Assembly (NCBI RefSeq): GCF_010729485.1
Contig: NZ_AP022609.1
Location: 1,736,001 to 1,800,000 of the forward strand
Origin: Mycolicibacter hiberniae
GTDB lineage: Bacteria; Actinomycetota; Actinomycetes; Mycobacteriales; Mycobacteriaceae
DNA length: 64,000 bases
Reading direction: 5' to 3'
Each line of letters starts with the position of its first letter. The first letter of the stretch is position 1. This document shows positions 29,658 to 45,180 of the stretch, one piece after another. Made by a program: the position numbers and the translations under genes. The notes under the pieces were generated by a model, which made no database searches, was not told the origin of the DNA, and saw only the letters and a program-made list of their open reading frames with translations.

Positions 29658-32600
29658 CAATAAATACCGCTCTCGCTCCCGGTCGAAGCCGACTCGACCT
29701 GATCGAACAACTCATCCAGCACGCCGCCGGATGAGCCGAACCCCAGATCGTCGTCGTCGTGACCTGCTGTGCTGTCCGGCTCGGCGTAGTGCGACGCCAG
29801 CAGCCCCACCAGGTGCGTCGCCAACGCTGAGATGCTGGGGTGATTCCACAGCATTGACGCCGACAAATCCACCCCGACCAACTGTTGTGTCTCTTTCAGC
29901 ACGGTCATCGCGATCATCGAATCCAGCCCCATCTCCGGGAAGGGCTGGTCCACATCGATCGCCGTCACCGCCGTGCGCAGTTCGCGAGCCAAGATAGCCT
30001 GCAGCCTGACCACCAGCTCATCGCGCCTCTGGTCGGCGGGAATGGCCGCCCAGTCCGGCTCGCCGGTAGCCGAGGTGTCGGCGCCGCCGCCCACGGAAAC
30101 CTCACCGGCCTCAGCAGCACCGATTGCCACGTCGGCTTCGGCTACGAGCGACTCGAAGAAAGTCAGGTCACGGAATTCGGGCGACGTTGCGACCGCGCGG
30201 TCGATGCGCAGCCGTCCCACCCCGACCCGGGCGCCGATCCCACCGGCGTCGGGCGCCAGCACCGCGTCGAGCGCCTCGATGCCTTCGTCCGGGTTGATCG
30301 GGTCCAGCACGCTGAGCGTCATCGACCGGCCCAGCCCCACATCGGACCACTGGCCCCAGTTGATGGCGGTCGCGGGCAGCCCGGAGGCGTGCCGCCACGC
30401 CATCAGGGCGTCCAGCCAGGCATTGGAGGTGGCGTAGCCGAGCTGGCCGGGCAGCCCCAGCAGGGCGGCCATGGAGGAAAAGCCCACCCACCAGTCGAGC
30501 TCGGCGGTTGCGGTGGCCGCGTGCAGGCGGGCGGCGCCGACGGCTTTGGCCGACCAGACATCGGCCAGGCTCTCGGGCGTCACGGCGCTCACCAGGCCAT
30601 CCCCCAGCACGCCGGCGGCGTGGACGACGCCGCGCAACGGCCGGCCCGTCTCCTGCGCGGCGGCCACCAGCCGCTCGGCCACACCCGGTGCGCTGATGTC
30701 GCCGGCGACGAAGACGACCTGGGTCTGCGCGGCCAGTTCCGCCAGCACGGCACGCTGGGCTTGCGACGGCTCGCTGCGGCCGTTGAGCACGATCCGTCCG
30801 GCGCCGCGCTCGGCCAGCCAGCGCGCCACCACGGTGCCCAAGCCGCCCAGCCCACCGGTGAGCAGGTAGGAGCCGTCCGCACGGACCGTGGCGTGGCCGG
30901 CATCGTCGCCCGGGGCATCCCCGGCGCCGTCGAGCGCCGCCCGGATCAGCCGCTCGGTGTAGCGCTGACCGTTGCGCCAGGCGATCACGTCGTCGCGCAG
31001 CGAGGCGCCCAGTTCGGCCAGCAGGGCATCGGCGCGGTCCGCGGTGTCCTGGGCAGGGTCGAGGTCGACCAGGGTGGCGCCCAGGTCCGGCTCGTCGGCG
31101 AGGACGCGGGCGAGTTCGCCGGGGAAGCGCCAGGTGCGGACCACGCCCTTGAGCGCCCCGATGGCGGGATCGCCGGGTTCGTCGCCGCCGAAGGCCAGCC
31201 CACCGCTGCTGACCACCCACAGTCGCGGCTTGCTGCCCGCGGACGCCCCGGTCCAGCCGGCGACGGCTGCCCGGGCCACCGACCACGCCGTCCAGACCAG
31301 TTCCCGGGCCCGCGCCAGTGCGCTGTCCGGGGTGGTCCCGGCGAATTCGCTGCGTTCGAGCAGGACGACGATGCCGGCGGGTGGATGCGCGGGGTCCGCG
31401 GCGGCGCGCTCGATCGCCTCGTTCAGGGCGGGCCCGTCGGTGAACTCCCCGGTGAACACGGTGCGGTCGGGCCCGCCCAGGCGTGCCGCCAGGTGCTCGG
31501 CGAGTTCGCCGGTGGACGGCTCGCAGAGCAGCAGCCAGCTGCCGGGTGCCGCCGCGGCACCGGCCGGCGCGGTGACCGCCGGCGCCCACTCGGTGGCGAA
31601 GGTCTTCTGGTCCAGTGGCACCCGCAATGAGCGCGGATCGATGGGCCGCAGCTCGATGCCGGCGAGCTCGGCGCACGGGGCACCCGAGTCGTCGGTCAAC
31701 ACCAGACGGCCCCGCACCGCGTTGTCGTCGGCAACGCTCAGTGCGGCGTGGCCGCGCACCGGGCGTCCGGCAGGGGCGAACACCCGCACCGCGGCGACCG
31801 CGGCCGGCGCGTACCCCGCACCGTCCGCGTCGTGGCCGGGCTGCACGGCCTCGACACCGGCCGCCAGCTGGCGCAGCGCGGCGTCGAGCACGGCCGGTGG
31901 GAGCCGGTAGGCCGGGTGGGCGCCGGAGCCTGTGCACTCGGGCAACGTGAACGTGCGCTGTTGCGGGGCCGGCTCAACTGCGCGTTGCGCCGGTGCCACG
32001 GCGACATCGGCGACGGCGTATCGCGACCACGCTTCCCCGGCTGCGCGGGCGTGGATCTCGACCTGTGCCTCGGTGGGCGCCCCGCGCAGGGTGGTGGTGA
32101 GCTGAGTGGTGTCGTCGAGCACCAGCGGCTGCTCGATCTGCAGGCCGGTCACCTCGATCGACTCGGCGGCTGTGCCCAGTGCCTGGCTGCCGGCGGCCAC
32201 GGCCATCTCGATCAGGGCCGCCGCGGGCGCAACGGCCTGTCCGTGCACCGGGTGCTCGGCCAGCCACGGCATCGCCGCGGTGCTCAGCTCGTTCTGCCAG
32301 ACGTGCTCGCCGCCGGTGAGCAACTCGACGTGCACGCCGAGCAACGGATGGACATCCGGTGCCTGCATCGCCCGCTCGGGGGCCGGCAGCCAGTGCCGAG
32401 TGTGCAGCCACGGCGTGGTGGGCAGCTCGGCGAACCCGCCGGCGCCGGTCTGGTAGCCGAGTTCGGCGAGCTGGATGTGGAAGCTCAGGGTCTCGTCGTC
32501 GCCTCGGCGAAGCGTTGCCCCCACGGTCACCGGCTCGGCGGTGGCGGCTTCGGCGGCTTCACTGATGGTGTGGGTCAGCAGGGGGTGCGGGCTGATCTCG

Positions 32601-35106
32601 ATGAAGGTGTCATGGTCGGCCGCAGCGGCGGCGACGGCCTGGTTGACCAGTGCGGGTTTGCGCACGTTGGCCGCCCAGTAGTCCGCATCGAGCACCGGTG
32701 TGGGACCGGCCGGGTCGACGACGGTGGAATAGAAGGGAATCTGCGGGGCCTGCGGCCGCAACCCGGCCAATTCGGCCCGCAACTCCGCGAGAATCGGGTC
32801 CATGAACGCGGTATGCGAGGCCACCTCCATATTGACCCGCCGCGCAAACCGCTCGGCACCGGCCACCGCAGCGATCACCGCATCCACCTGCGCAGGAGCA
32901 CCGGCCACCACCGTCTGCCGCGGCGACAGATACCCCGCCACCTCCACACCGGGATAACCGGCCAACACCTCCTGGGCGGCTGCGGCATCCAACTCCAGCA
33001 ACGCCACCGCACCCTGACCGGCCTGCCGCGACATCAACGACGACCGCACCCCGATCACCTGCAAACCCTGCTCGGGCGTCAGCGCCCCGGCCACCACCGC
33101 CGCCGACACCTCCCCCATGGAATGCCCGATCACCGCATCCGGAACCACCCCATAGGAACGCCACAACGCCGCCAACGCCAACTGCAGCCCCATGATCACC
33201 GGCTGCACCTGAGCATCACCGGAAATCTCCCGGCCCTGCTCAAGCACCTCACACAGCGAAAAACCCACCTGCCGGACAAAAACCGGCTCCAACTCCGCCA
33301 CCGCGGCAGCAAACGCCGGCTCCTCGGCCAACAACCGACGACCCATCCCCACCCAATGCGAACCCTGACCCGAAAACACAAACACCGGCCGGGACGTCGC
33401 CGTCCGCGGCCGGGGCTCGATGACGCCGGGGGCGGACTCGCCTGCGGCCAGCGCGTTGAGCCCCGCGATGGCCTGCTCGGTGTCCCGGGCGCATACCCCG
33501 GCGCTGTATTTGAAGCGACTTCGCCGTTCGCGCAGGGTCGCCGCGACGTCGGCCAGGGTGGCGTCGGCGCCGTCGGTGGCCAGCCACTGCGCCAGCACCC
33601 CCGCGGTCGCCGCGATCCGCGCCGGCGACTTACCCGAGACCACCAACGTCGTCACCGGCCCCGAAGCCACCGACTCCCCACCAACACACCCCGACCCCTG
33701 CGGAGCCTGCTCCACAATCACATGCGCATTAGTGCCCGACACCCCAAACGACGACACCCCCGCCCGACGCGGACGCGACACCGCAGGCCAAGCCATCGCC
33801 TGCCCAGCAACCTCAAACTTCGACGCCCCCACACCCGCATTCGGCGTCAACTCCGAAAAATTCAGATGCCGCGGGATAAAACCCCGCTGCACCGACAACA
33901 CCGTCTTAATGAACCCCGCCACACCCGAAGCCGACTCCAGATGCCCCACATTGGTCTTCACCGACCCCAACACCAACGGCGCCGACGAACCCCGCTCACC
34001 AAACACCGCCGCCAACGCATCCAACTCAATCGGATCACCCAACGCGGTACCCGTCCCATGCGCCTCGACATAGTCGATATCACCGGGCTCCAACCGCGCC
34101 GCCGCCAACGCAGCCCGCACCACCTTCTGCTGCGCCGGACCCGACGGCACCGTCTGACCACTCGACGGCCCATCCTGATTCACCGCCGAACCCCGCACCA
34201 CCGCCAGAATCCGATCACCATCACGCTGCGCATCCGACAACCGCTTGAGCACCACCACCCCAGCACCCTCAGACCGCACATACCCATCGGCGGCAGCATC
34301 AAAAGTCTTGCACCGCCCATCGGGCGCCAACATCCCCCACCGCGACGTCGCAATACTGTTCTGCGGAGCCAAAATCAAATTCACCCCGGCAGCCAACGCC
34401 TGATCCGACTCCCGACGCCGCAAACTCGCACACGCCAAATGAATCGTCACCAACGACGACGAACACGCCGTATCCACCATCAACGCCGGACCATGCACAC
34501 CCAAGAAATACGACAACCGACCCGCCGCAAAATTCGGCGCATTACCGAACGAAAAATACGGATCAGCATCACGCGGCCCCAACCGCTCCGCAGCCAACAC
34601 CGCATAATCACTGGTCGTCACACCCACAAACACACCGGTCGCCGTACCGCGAATCGCCTCCCGGGTGATCCCGGCATGCTCCAACGCCTCCCAGGTCACC
34701 TCCATCAACAACCGCTGCTGCGGATCCATCGCATCAGCCTCACGCGGCGAAATACCAAAAAACTCCGCGTCAAACTCCGACGGATGCCACCCCGACAAAA
34801 ACCCGCCCTCACGAGAACAAATCGTCCCCGGAACCGAATGATCCGACGAAAACAACGCATCGGCATCCCAGCGATCCGCCGGAACCCCAACAATCCCCGA
34901 ACCCTCATCACACAACAACTGCCACAACGCAGCCGGACCATCCACCCCACCCGGCAGACGACACCCCAACCCCACCACCGCGATCGGCTCGCTGTCCCCC
35001 GCCTCGGCAACAGCCAACCGCGCCGTCAGATCATCAATCTTGCGCAGCGCCTCAGCAACAATCGCCCGACGATCCGGACCCCCCACCGACGCAGCACTCT
35101 TCTCGC

Positions 35107-35110
<4 letters not shown>
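29657..35110 (-). CDS. PpsC-like polyketide synthase lacking ER (Pks3)
   Basis: This 1817-residue module has a coiled docking head, KS (about 40-465, Cys216, His351, His390), AT (about 575-890), DH (about 935-1190), KR (about 1410-1650) and ACP (about 1720-1790, GLDSM). The head and KS resemble PpsC, but the ER that PpsC has between DH and KR is absent, which explains the shorter length. The AT block is VASH at 763-766, methylmalonyl-type. DH keeps HPVHGQAVAP but its second motif reads LPPAVLDAALRQ, losing the usual His-Pro. The KR has TGGLGGLG and FSSMAA. The C-terminal tail SGGVLDELFDQVESA is PpsA-like. The start is TTG 35110, overlapping the pks2 stop, with GAGAGG five bases upstream. Residues 1 to about 850 lie in a long repeat shared with pks1. 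Confidence 0.92.
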
Positions 35111-39873
<4,763 letters not shown>

Positions 39874-39892
39874 GCGGAGAACTCGATTCCCA

Positions 39893-40687
39893 CTAGATCC
39901 CGTCCCATCCGGCCGGAGCCGACTCCACGCTGTCGAACAGCTCATCCAACACACTGTCGGCAGAGTCTGGCAGGTCGTCGTCGGCGGGGGCCACGCCACC
40001 GCCGGAATCCTCCTGCGGAACCAGCTTGCCGGCCAGGTGCGCTGCCAGCGCCGCGGTTGTCGGGTGGTTCCACAACATGGTCGCCGACAGCTCCAACCCC
40101 ACCAGCGCTTCGATGTCGCGCCGCACCGACATGGCCATCACGGAGTTCAGACCGAGTTCGGCGAACGGCCGGTCGAGCTGCAGTTCAGCCTCCGACATGC
40201 GAAGTTCCCGTGCCAGGATGGCGCGCAGCTCGACCTCCAGCTCGCTGACGACTTCGTCGGCGGACAGCTGGGCCCAGTCACGGACCGGTCCGCCGGCAGG
40301 ATCGGACGCGCCCGACTGTCCCACCGAGGGCAGCGGCACCATCACGACCTGGGCGAGGTCGTAGTGCTCGGCGTGATCCCAGGCGGCGAACGCCTCCGCG
40401 GGAGTGATGGGCCGCGAGCCCATCCGCTCGAGTTCGTGCAGCACCACATGGGCCTCGGCACCGAAGCCCAAGCCCTTCCAGGCCACCCAGTCCAGGCTGA
40501 CGCTGTGGCAGCCGCGCTGGTGGCGGGCACGGGCGAGCCCGTCCAGATAGGCGTTGGCACTGGCGTAGGCGCCCTGGCCGGGCACCCCGAAGACGGCGCC
40601 CGCGGCCGCGGTCATGTAGAAGAAGTCCAGGCTCTTGGGCGGGAAGAGCTCGTGCAGCACCTGGGCACCGGCGACCTTGGGCCACAT
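39893..40687 (-). CDS. 3' part of disrupted pks1: KR end and ACP
   Basis: This 264-codon frame continues the PpsA-like sequence of pks1 after a frame break. It contains the back of a KR (MWPKVAGAQVL, FFYMTAAAGAVFG, GQGAYASANAYLDG) and a complete ACP with GLNSVMAM near residue 185. The tail SADSVLDELFDSVESA resembles the C-terminal docking end of PpsA. At the KR catalytic site the usual Ser is Ala (TAAAG), although Tyr is kept. The frame starts with ATG 40687, preceded by GAGG, so separate translation is possible but a KR fragment with an ACP would be an odd free-standing protein. I treat it as the 3' half of one damaged gene. Sequencing or assembly error must be excluded. Confidence 0.75.
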   Translation of the reverse strand: MWPKVAGAQVLHELFPPKSLDFFYMTAAAGAVFGVPGQGAYASANAYLDGLARARHQRGCHSVSLDWVAWKGLGFGAEAHVVLHELERMGSRPITPAEAFAAWDHAEHYDLAQVVMVPLPSVGQSGASDPAGGPVRDWAQLSADEVVSELEVELRAILARELRMSEAELQLDRPFAELGLNSVMAMSVRRDIEALVGLELSATMLWNHPTTAALAAHLAGKLVPQEDSGGGVAPADDDLPDSADSVLDELFDSVESAPAGWDGI

Positions 40688-40756
40688 GGTGTCCTGGCCT
40701 CGACCTCGGCGGAGCAGCCGCGGCCGGCTCGGCCCGGCCTGGTGCCGCGGTCCGGG

Positions 40757-43700
40757 TCAGCGGCCGAGCCGGGAGCCGAGTCGACCGCCCACCTCGGTGA
40801 CGCCTCCACGGTGACGCCGGCGGTGCCGGATCGCGAGTGGCGGCCGGCCCCAGTCCGGCGGGCGGGCAGGGCTGCGGCGGCGCAGGCGCCGGGCGCCGCG
40901 GTCGGCCAACCACCCGGCCATCAACAGGCCGAGTGCGCCCATTCCGCCGGTGATCAGATAGGTGCCGTCGGGCTGGCACACCGTGGGTTCGCGCTGCGCC
41001 GGGCCGGAGATCGGGGTGAACGCCGTGCTGCGGATCTGGCCGTCGCGCAGCACCAGGATGGACTTGGCCGGCGTGCGCAGAATGCCCGACAGCACCGCGG
41101 CGTCGCCGGCGGAGACGTCTGCGGCGGCCAGGTCCACCAGCCCGCCGCACAGTTGCGGTTGCTCCGCCCGGATCACCCCGGCCATACCCCACAGGCAGCT
41201 TTGCCGCACGGCCGCATGCGAGGCCGCCTCGTAGACGCCGCGGGTGACGATCCACAGAGCGGGCGGGCGGGTGTCGCGCTGCGCCAGGGCCGCCACCAGT
41301 TCGGCGACCTCGCCGGCCAGCCGCGAGGCGCAGTCCAGATCGGATTCGCCGGCAGGGCCCGGGTCCGCGACGTAGACGACGGCCTGGGCCTCGGCGAGCC
41401 CGGCTGCCTGGTGCCCGGCCGCGGTCAGTGCGTCACGCAGGCCGGTGGCGGCGGCGCTGTCGCCGATCACCGTCAGGGTGCCCGGTTCAGCCGGGTTCTC
41501 CGGTGCGGCATCCCAGGGCTGCCAGTCGATTGCGTGGGCGATCGAACTCGGGTCGTCGGCTGGCCGCGCCGCACTGAGCGCGGTGTAGCGCAGCCCGCGC
41601 ACGTCGATGCATCCCGTGCCGTCGCCGGTGGTGAGGGCGATGTCGACGACAAGCTCACCGGTGCCGCTGTCACGGCGATGCACGGTGACTCCGGCCCGGC
41701 CGTCGGCGGGCGCTGTGCGGAAACGGATGGCGTCGACCGTGGCGGGCACCATCAGTTCGGGATCGGCGTCGTCGACCATGCGGGCGACGTGCAGTGCGGC
41801 GTCGAGCATCGCGACCGTGGGGGTCTGCTCGGCCGTGAGGTCGGCCCGCAGTTGCCCGGAGGTGGATCGACCGGACGTCACCGTCCACTGGAACGGCCGG
41901 CCTTCGCTGCCCCAGGTGAGCCAGAACGCACTCACCGCGGCGTCGTCGAATTCCGTTCCGCTGTGACCATTGCTGAGGGCGGAATCGGCCGGGGACCAGT
42001 CTGATTCGTCGCCTGCGGTGATCCGTGCACTGAGGTGCCTGACCCAGCGTGCCTGTGGGTCGTCGCTCACCGCTCTCGACGACACCGTCACGGTTTCGGC
42101 GTCGGCGACCACCTGGACGGTCCGTGGCCGGTCGAGCACGATCGGGTGTTCGAAGCGAATGTCGCTGACCGCCGATTGCCCGCTGACGTGCAACGCGGCA
42201 TCCGAAACCGTCTGCAGCAGGACCGATGCCGGCACCAGCTCGACCCCGTTGTTGCGATGGCTGCCGGGGTAGGGCTTGTTCTCCGGCGACAGCCGGGCTT
42301 GCCACAGGTGCACCGCCGGCGTGCTGCCGATCGCGATGTGGGTGCCGAGCAGCACACCGGGCGCTGGCGCAGATTCGGCTGCGGTGACGGCGTTTTCGAG
42401 GTCCAGCCAGTGCCGGGTGTGCCGCCACGGCGTGGCCGGCAGCGCCGGGTAGGGCCCGGCCGGGTGCGGCAGGTCCCGTGGGCTGACCGGGTGTGCGCTG
42501 TTGAGGTGCTGATGGAAGACGACGGTGTCGTCGCCGTCGCGCACCAGAGTCGCGATGCTGCAGTGCGGCACCGCGTCCAGGATCTCGTCGATGGTGTGGG
42601 TCAGCAGGGGGTGCGGGCTGATCTCGATGAACGTGCCGTACTTGTCCCCCGCGGCGGCGACGGCCTGGTTGACCAGTGCGGGTTTGCGCACGTTGGCCGC
42701 CCAGTAGTCCGCATCGAGCACCGGTGTGGGACCGGCCGGGTCGACGACGGTGGAATAGAAGGGAATCTGCGGGACCTGCGGCCGCAACCCGGCCAATTCG
42801 GCCCGCAACTCCGCGAGAATCGGGTCCATGAACGCGGTATGCGAGGCCACCTCCATATTGACCCGCCGCGCAAACCGCTCGGCACCGGCCACCGCAGCGA
42901 TCACCGCATCCACCTGCGCAGGAGCACCGGCCACCACCGTCTGCCGCGGCGACAGATACCCCGCCACCTCCACACCGGGATAACCGGCCAACACCTCCTG
43001 GGCGGCTGCGGCATCCAACTCCAGCAACGCCACCGCACCCTGACCGGCCTGCCGCGACATCAACGACGACCGCACCCCGATCACCTGCAAACCCTGCTCG
43101 GGCGTCAGCGCCCCGGCCACCACCGCCGCCGACACCTCCCCCATGGAATGCCCGATCACCGCATCCGGAACCACCCCATAGGCACGCCACAACGCCGCCA
43201 ACGCCAACTGCAGCCCCATGATCACCGGCTGCACCTGAGCATCACCGGAAATCTCCCGGCCCTGCTCAAGCACCTCACACAGCGAAAAACCCACCTGCCG
43301 GACAAAAACCGGCTCCAACTCCGCCACCGCGGCAGCAAACGCCGGCTCCTCGGCCAACAACCGACGACCCATCCCCACCCAATGCGAACCCTGACCCGAA
43401 AACACAAACACGGTTCCCGGTCCCGGCAGTACCGCCGCGGGTTCCACCACGCCCGGCGCGGACTCGCCTGCTGCCAGCGCGTTGAGCCCCGCGATGGCCT
43501 GCTCGGTGTCCCGGGCGGCAACGGTGGCGAATTTCTGGTGGCGGGTCCGATGGTGGTTGAGCGCGTGTGCGACGTCGGCCAGGGTGGCGTCGGCGCCGTC
43601 GGTGGCCAACCACTGCGCCAGCACCCCCGCGGTCGCCGCGATCCGCGCCGGCGACTTACCCGAGACCACCAACGTCGTCACCGGCCCCGAAGCCACCGAC

Positions 43701-45136
43701 TCCCCACCAACACACCCCGACCCCGGCGGAGCCTGCTCCACAATCACATGCGCATTAGTGCCCGACACCCCAAACGACGACACCCCCGCCCGACGCGGAC
43801 GCGACACCGCAGGCCACGCCATCGCCTGCCCAGCAACCTCAAACTTCGACGCCCCCACACCCGCATTCGGCGTCAACTCCGAAAAATTCAGATGCCGCGG
43901 GATAAAACCCCGCTGCACCGACAACACCGTCTTAATGAACCCCGCCACACCCGAAGCCGACTCCAGATGCCCCACATTGGTCTTCACCGACCCCAACACC
44001 AACGGCGCCGACGAACCCCGCTCACCAAACACCGCCGCCAACGCATCCAACTCAATCGGATCACCCAACGCGGTACCGGTCCCATGCGCCTCGACATAGT
44101 CGATATCACCGGGCTCCAACCGCGCCGCCGCCAACGCAGCCCGCACCACCTTCTGCTGCGCCGGACCCGACGGCACCGTCTGACCACTCGACGGCCCATC
44201 CTGATTCACCGCCGAACCCCGCACCACCGCCAGAACCCGATCACCATCACGCTGCGCATCCGACAACCGCTTGAGCACCACCACCCCAGCACCCTCAGAC
44301 CGCACATACCCATCGGCAGCAGCATCAAAAGTCTTGCACCGCCCATCCGGCGCCAACATCCCCCACCGCGACGTCGCAATACTGTTCTGCGGAGCCAAAA
44401 TCAAATTCACCCCGGCAGCCAACGCCTGATCCGACTCCCGACGCCGCAAACTCGCACACGCCAAATGAATCGTCACCAACGACGACGAACACGCCGTATC
44501 CACCATCAACGCCGGACCATGCACACCCAAGAAATACGACAACCGACCCGCCGCAAAATTCGGCGCATTACCGAACGAAAAATACGGATCAGCATCACGC
44601 GGCCCCAACCGCTCCGCAGCCAACACCGCATAATCACTGGTCGTCACACCCACAAACACACCAGTGGACGTACCGCGAATAGCCTCCCGGGTAATCCCGG
44701 CATGCTCCAACGCCTCCCAGGTCACCTCCATCAACAACCGCTGCTGCGGATCCATCGCATCAGCCTCACGCGGCGAAATACCAAAAAACTCCGCGTCAAA
44801 CTCCGACGGATGCCACCCCGACAAAAACCCGCCCTCACGAGAACAAATCGTCCCCGGCACCGAATGATCCGACGAAAACAACGCATCGGCATCCCAGCGA
44901 TCCGCCGGAACCCCAACAATCCCCGAACCCTCATCACACAACAACTGCCACAACGCCGCCGGACCATCCACCCCACCCGGCAGACGACACCCCAAACCCA
45001 CCACCGCGATCGGCTCGCTGTCCCCCGCCTCGGCAACAGCCAACCGCGCCGTCAGATCATCAATCTTGCGCAGCGCCTCAGCAACAATCGCCCGACGATC
45101 CGGACCCCCCACCGACGCAGCACTCTTCTCGCTCAA
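40757..45136 (-). CDS. 5' part of pks1: PpsC-like KS-AT with PpsA-like DH-KR
   Basis: This is the first pks gene after fadD26, with 1459 codons to the frame break. It has a coiled head, KS (about 40-465, Cys216, His351, His390), AT (about 575-890, Ser664 in GHSMGE, VASH at 763-766), a DH-like domain with HRNNGVELVP at about 960, and the start of a KR (ITGGMGALG). The front is nearly identical to Pks3 and so PpsC-like; from about residue 860 it follows PpsA. After RGARRL the KR loses frame, and about 28 codons present in PpsA are missing before the frame at 40687 resumes. Start: TTG 45136 with GGGGAGG five bases upstream, matching pks3. A GTG at 45157 is a longer alternative. The KR is predicted inactive. 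Confidence 0.85.
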   Translation of the reverse strand: MSEKSAASVGGPDRRAIVAEALRKIDDLTARLAVAEAGDSEPIAVVGLGCRLPGGVDGPAALWQLLCDEGSGIVGVPADRWDADALFSSDHSVPGTICSREGGFLSGWHPSEFDAEFFGISPREADAMDPQQRLLMEVTWEALEHAGITREAIRGTSTGVFVGVTTSDYAVLAAERLGPRDADPYFSFGNAPNFAAGRLSYFLGVHGPALMVDTACSSSLVTIHLACASLRRRESDQALAAGVNLILAPQNSIATSRWGMLAPDGRCKTFDAAADGYVRSEGAGVVVLKRLSDAQRDGDRVLAVVRGSAVNQDGPSSGQTVPSGPAQQKVVRAALAAARLEPGDIDYVEAHGTGTALGDPIELDALAAVFGERGSSAPLVLGSVKTNVGHLESASGVAGFIKTVLSVQRGFIPRHLNFSELTPNAGVGASKFEVAGQAMAWPAVSRPRRAGVSSFGVSGTNAHVIVEQAPPGSGCVGGESVASGPVTTLVVSGKSPARIAATAGVLAQWLATDGADATLADVAHALNHHRTRHQKFATVAARDTEQAIAGLNALAAGESAPGVVEPAAVLPGPGTVFVFSGQGSHWVGMGRRLLAEEPAFAAAVAELEPVFVRQVGFSLCEVLEQGREISGDAQVQPVIMGLQLALAALWRAYGVVPDAVIGHSMGEVSAAVVAGALTPEQGLQVIGVRSSLMSRQAGQGAVALLELDAAAAQEVLAGYPGVEVAGYLSPRQTVVAGAPAQVDAVIAAVAGAERFARRVNMEVASHTAFMDPILAELRAELAGLRPQVPQIPFYSTVVDPAGPTPVLDADYWAANVRKPALVNQAVAAAGDKYGTFIEISPHPLLTHTIDEILDAVPHCSIATLVRDGDDTVVFHQHLNSAHPVSPRDLPHPAGPYPALPATPWRHTRHWLDLENAVTAAESAPAPGVLLGTHIAIGSTPAVHLWQARLSPENKPYPGSHRNNGVELVPASVLLQTVSDAALHVSGQSAVSDIRFEHPIVLDRPRTVQVVADAETVTVSSRAVSDDPQARWVRHLSARITAGDESDWSPADSALSNGHSGTEFDDAAVSAFWLTWGSEGRPFQWTVTSGRSTSGQLRADLTAEQTPTVAMLDAALHVARMVDDADPELMVPATVDAIRFRTAPADGRAGVTVHRRDSGTGELVVDIALTTGDGTGCIDVRGLRYTALSAARPADDPSSIAHAIDWQPWDAAPENPAEPGTLTVIGDSAAATGLRDALTAAGHQAAGLAEAQAVVYVADPGPAGESDLDCASRLAGEVAELVAALAQRDTRPPALWIVTRGVYEAASHAAVRQSCLWGMAGVIRAEQPQLCGGLVDLAAADVSAGDAAVLSGILRTPAKSILVLRDGQIRSTAFTPISGPAQREPTVCQPDGTYLITGGMGALGLLMAGWLADRGARRLRRRSPARPPDWGRPPLAIRHRRRHRGGVTEVGGRLGSRLGR

Positions 45137-45176
45137 CTCAACCTCCCCGTGAGCCACGCGAGCAGCTCGTCATCTG
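42591..45176. repeat. Long repeat copy B (pks1 5' end)
   Basis: This segment of about 2.59 kb is near-identical to 32565-35150 with a constant offset of 10026 bases, so there is no net indel. It covers the docking head, KS and most of the AT of pks1, plus the junction with the mini-ORF. A patch of about 200 bp around 43417-43611, in the KS-AT linker, differs between copies. Codon use here favours T- and G-ending codons (GGT, GAT, TTG, TTT, TAT), unlike the C-ending codons of the flanking modules. Confidence 0.9.
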
Positions 45177-45180
45177 TCAT
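45133..45180 (-). CDS. 15-codon remnant of a pks2-type tail
   Basis: This ORF encodes MTDDELLAWLTGRLS. It overlaps the fadD26 stop by 4 bp (ATGA), and its own TGA overlaps the pks1 TTG start. The last codons of pks2 encode MSDDELLAQLSERLS with the same TGA/TTG overlap to pks3, so the mini-ORF is clearly a copied fragment of the pks2 C-terminus. It may now act only as a translational coupler from fadD26 to pks1. A separate function for the peptide is unlikely. It is too short for routine gene calling. Confidence 0.7.
   Translation of the reverse strand: MTDDELLAWLTGRLS

Noticed and set aside
45137..45157. GTG start for pks1 at 45157
   Set aside because: It would place translated sequence over the copied pks2 tail in a wrong frame. 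The TTG at 45136 has a stronger ribosome site and matches pks3.
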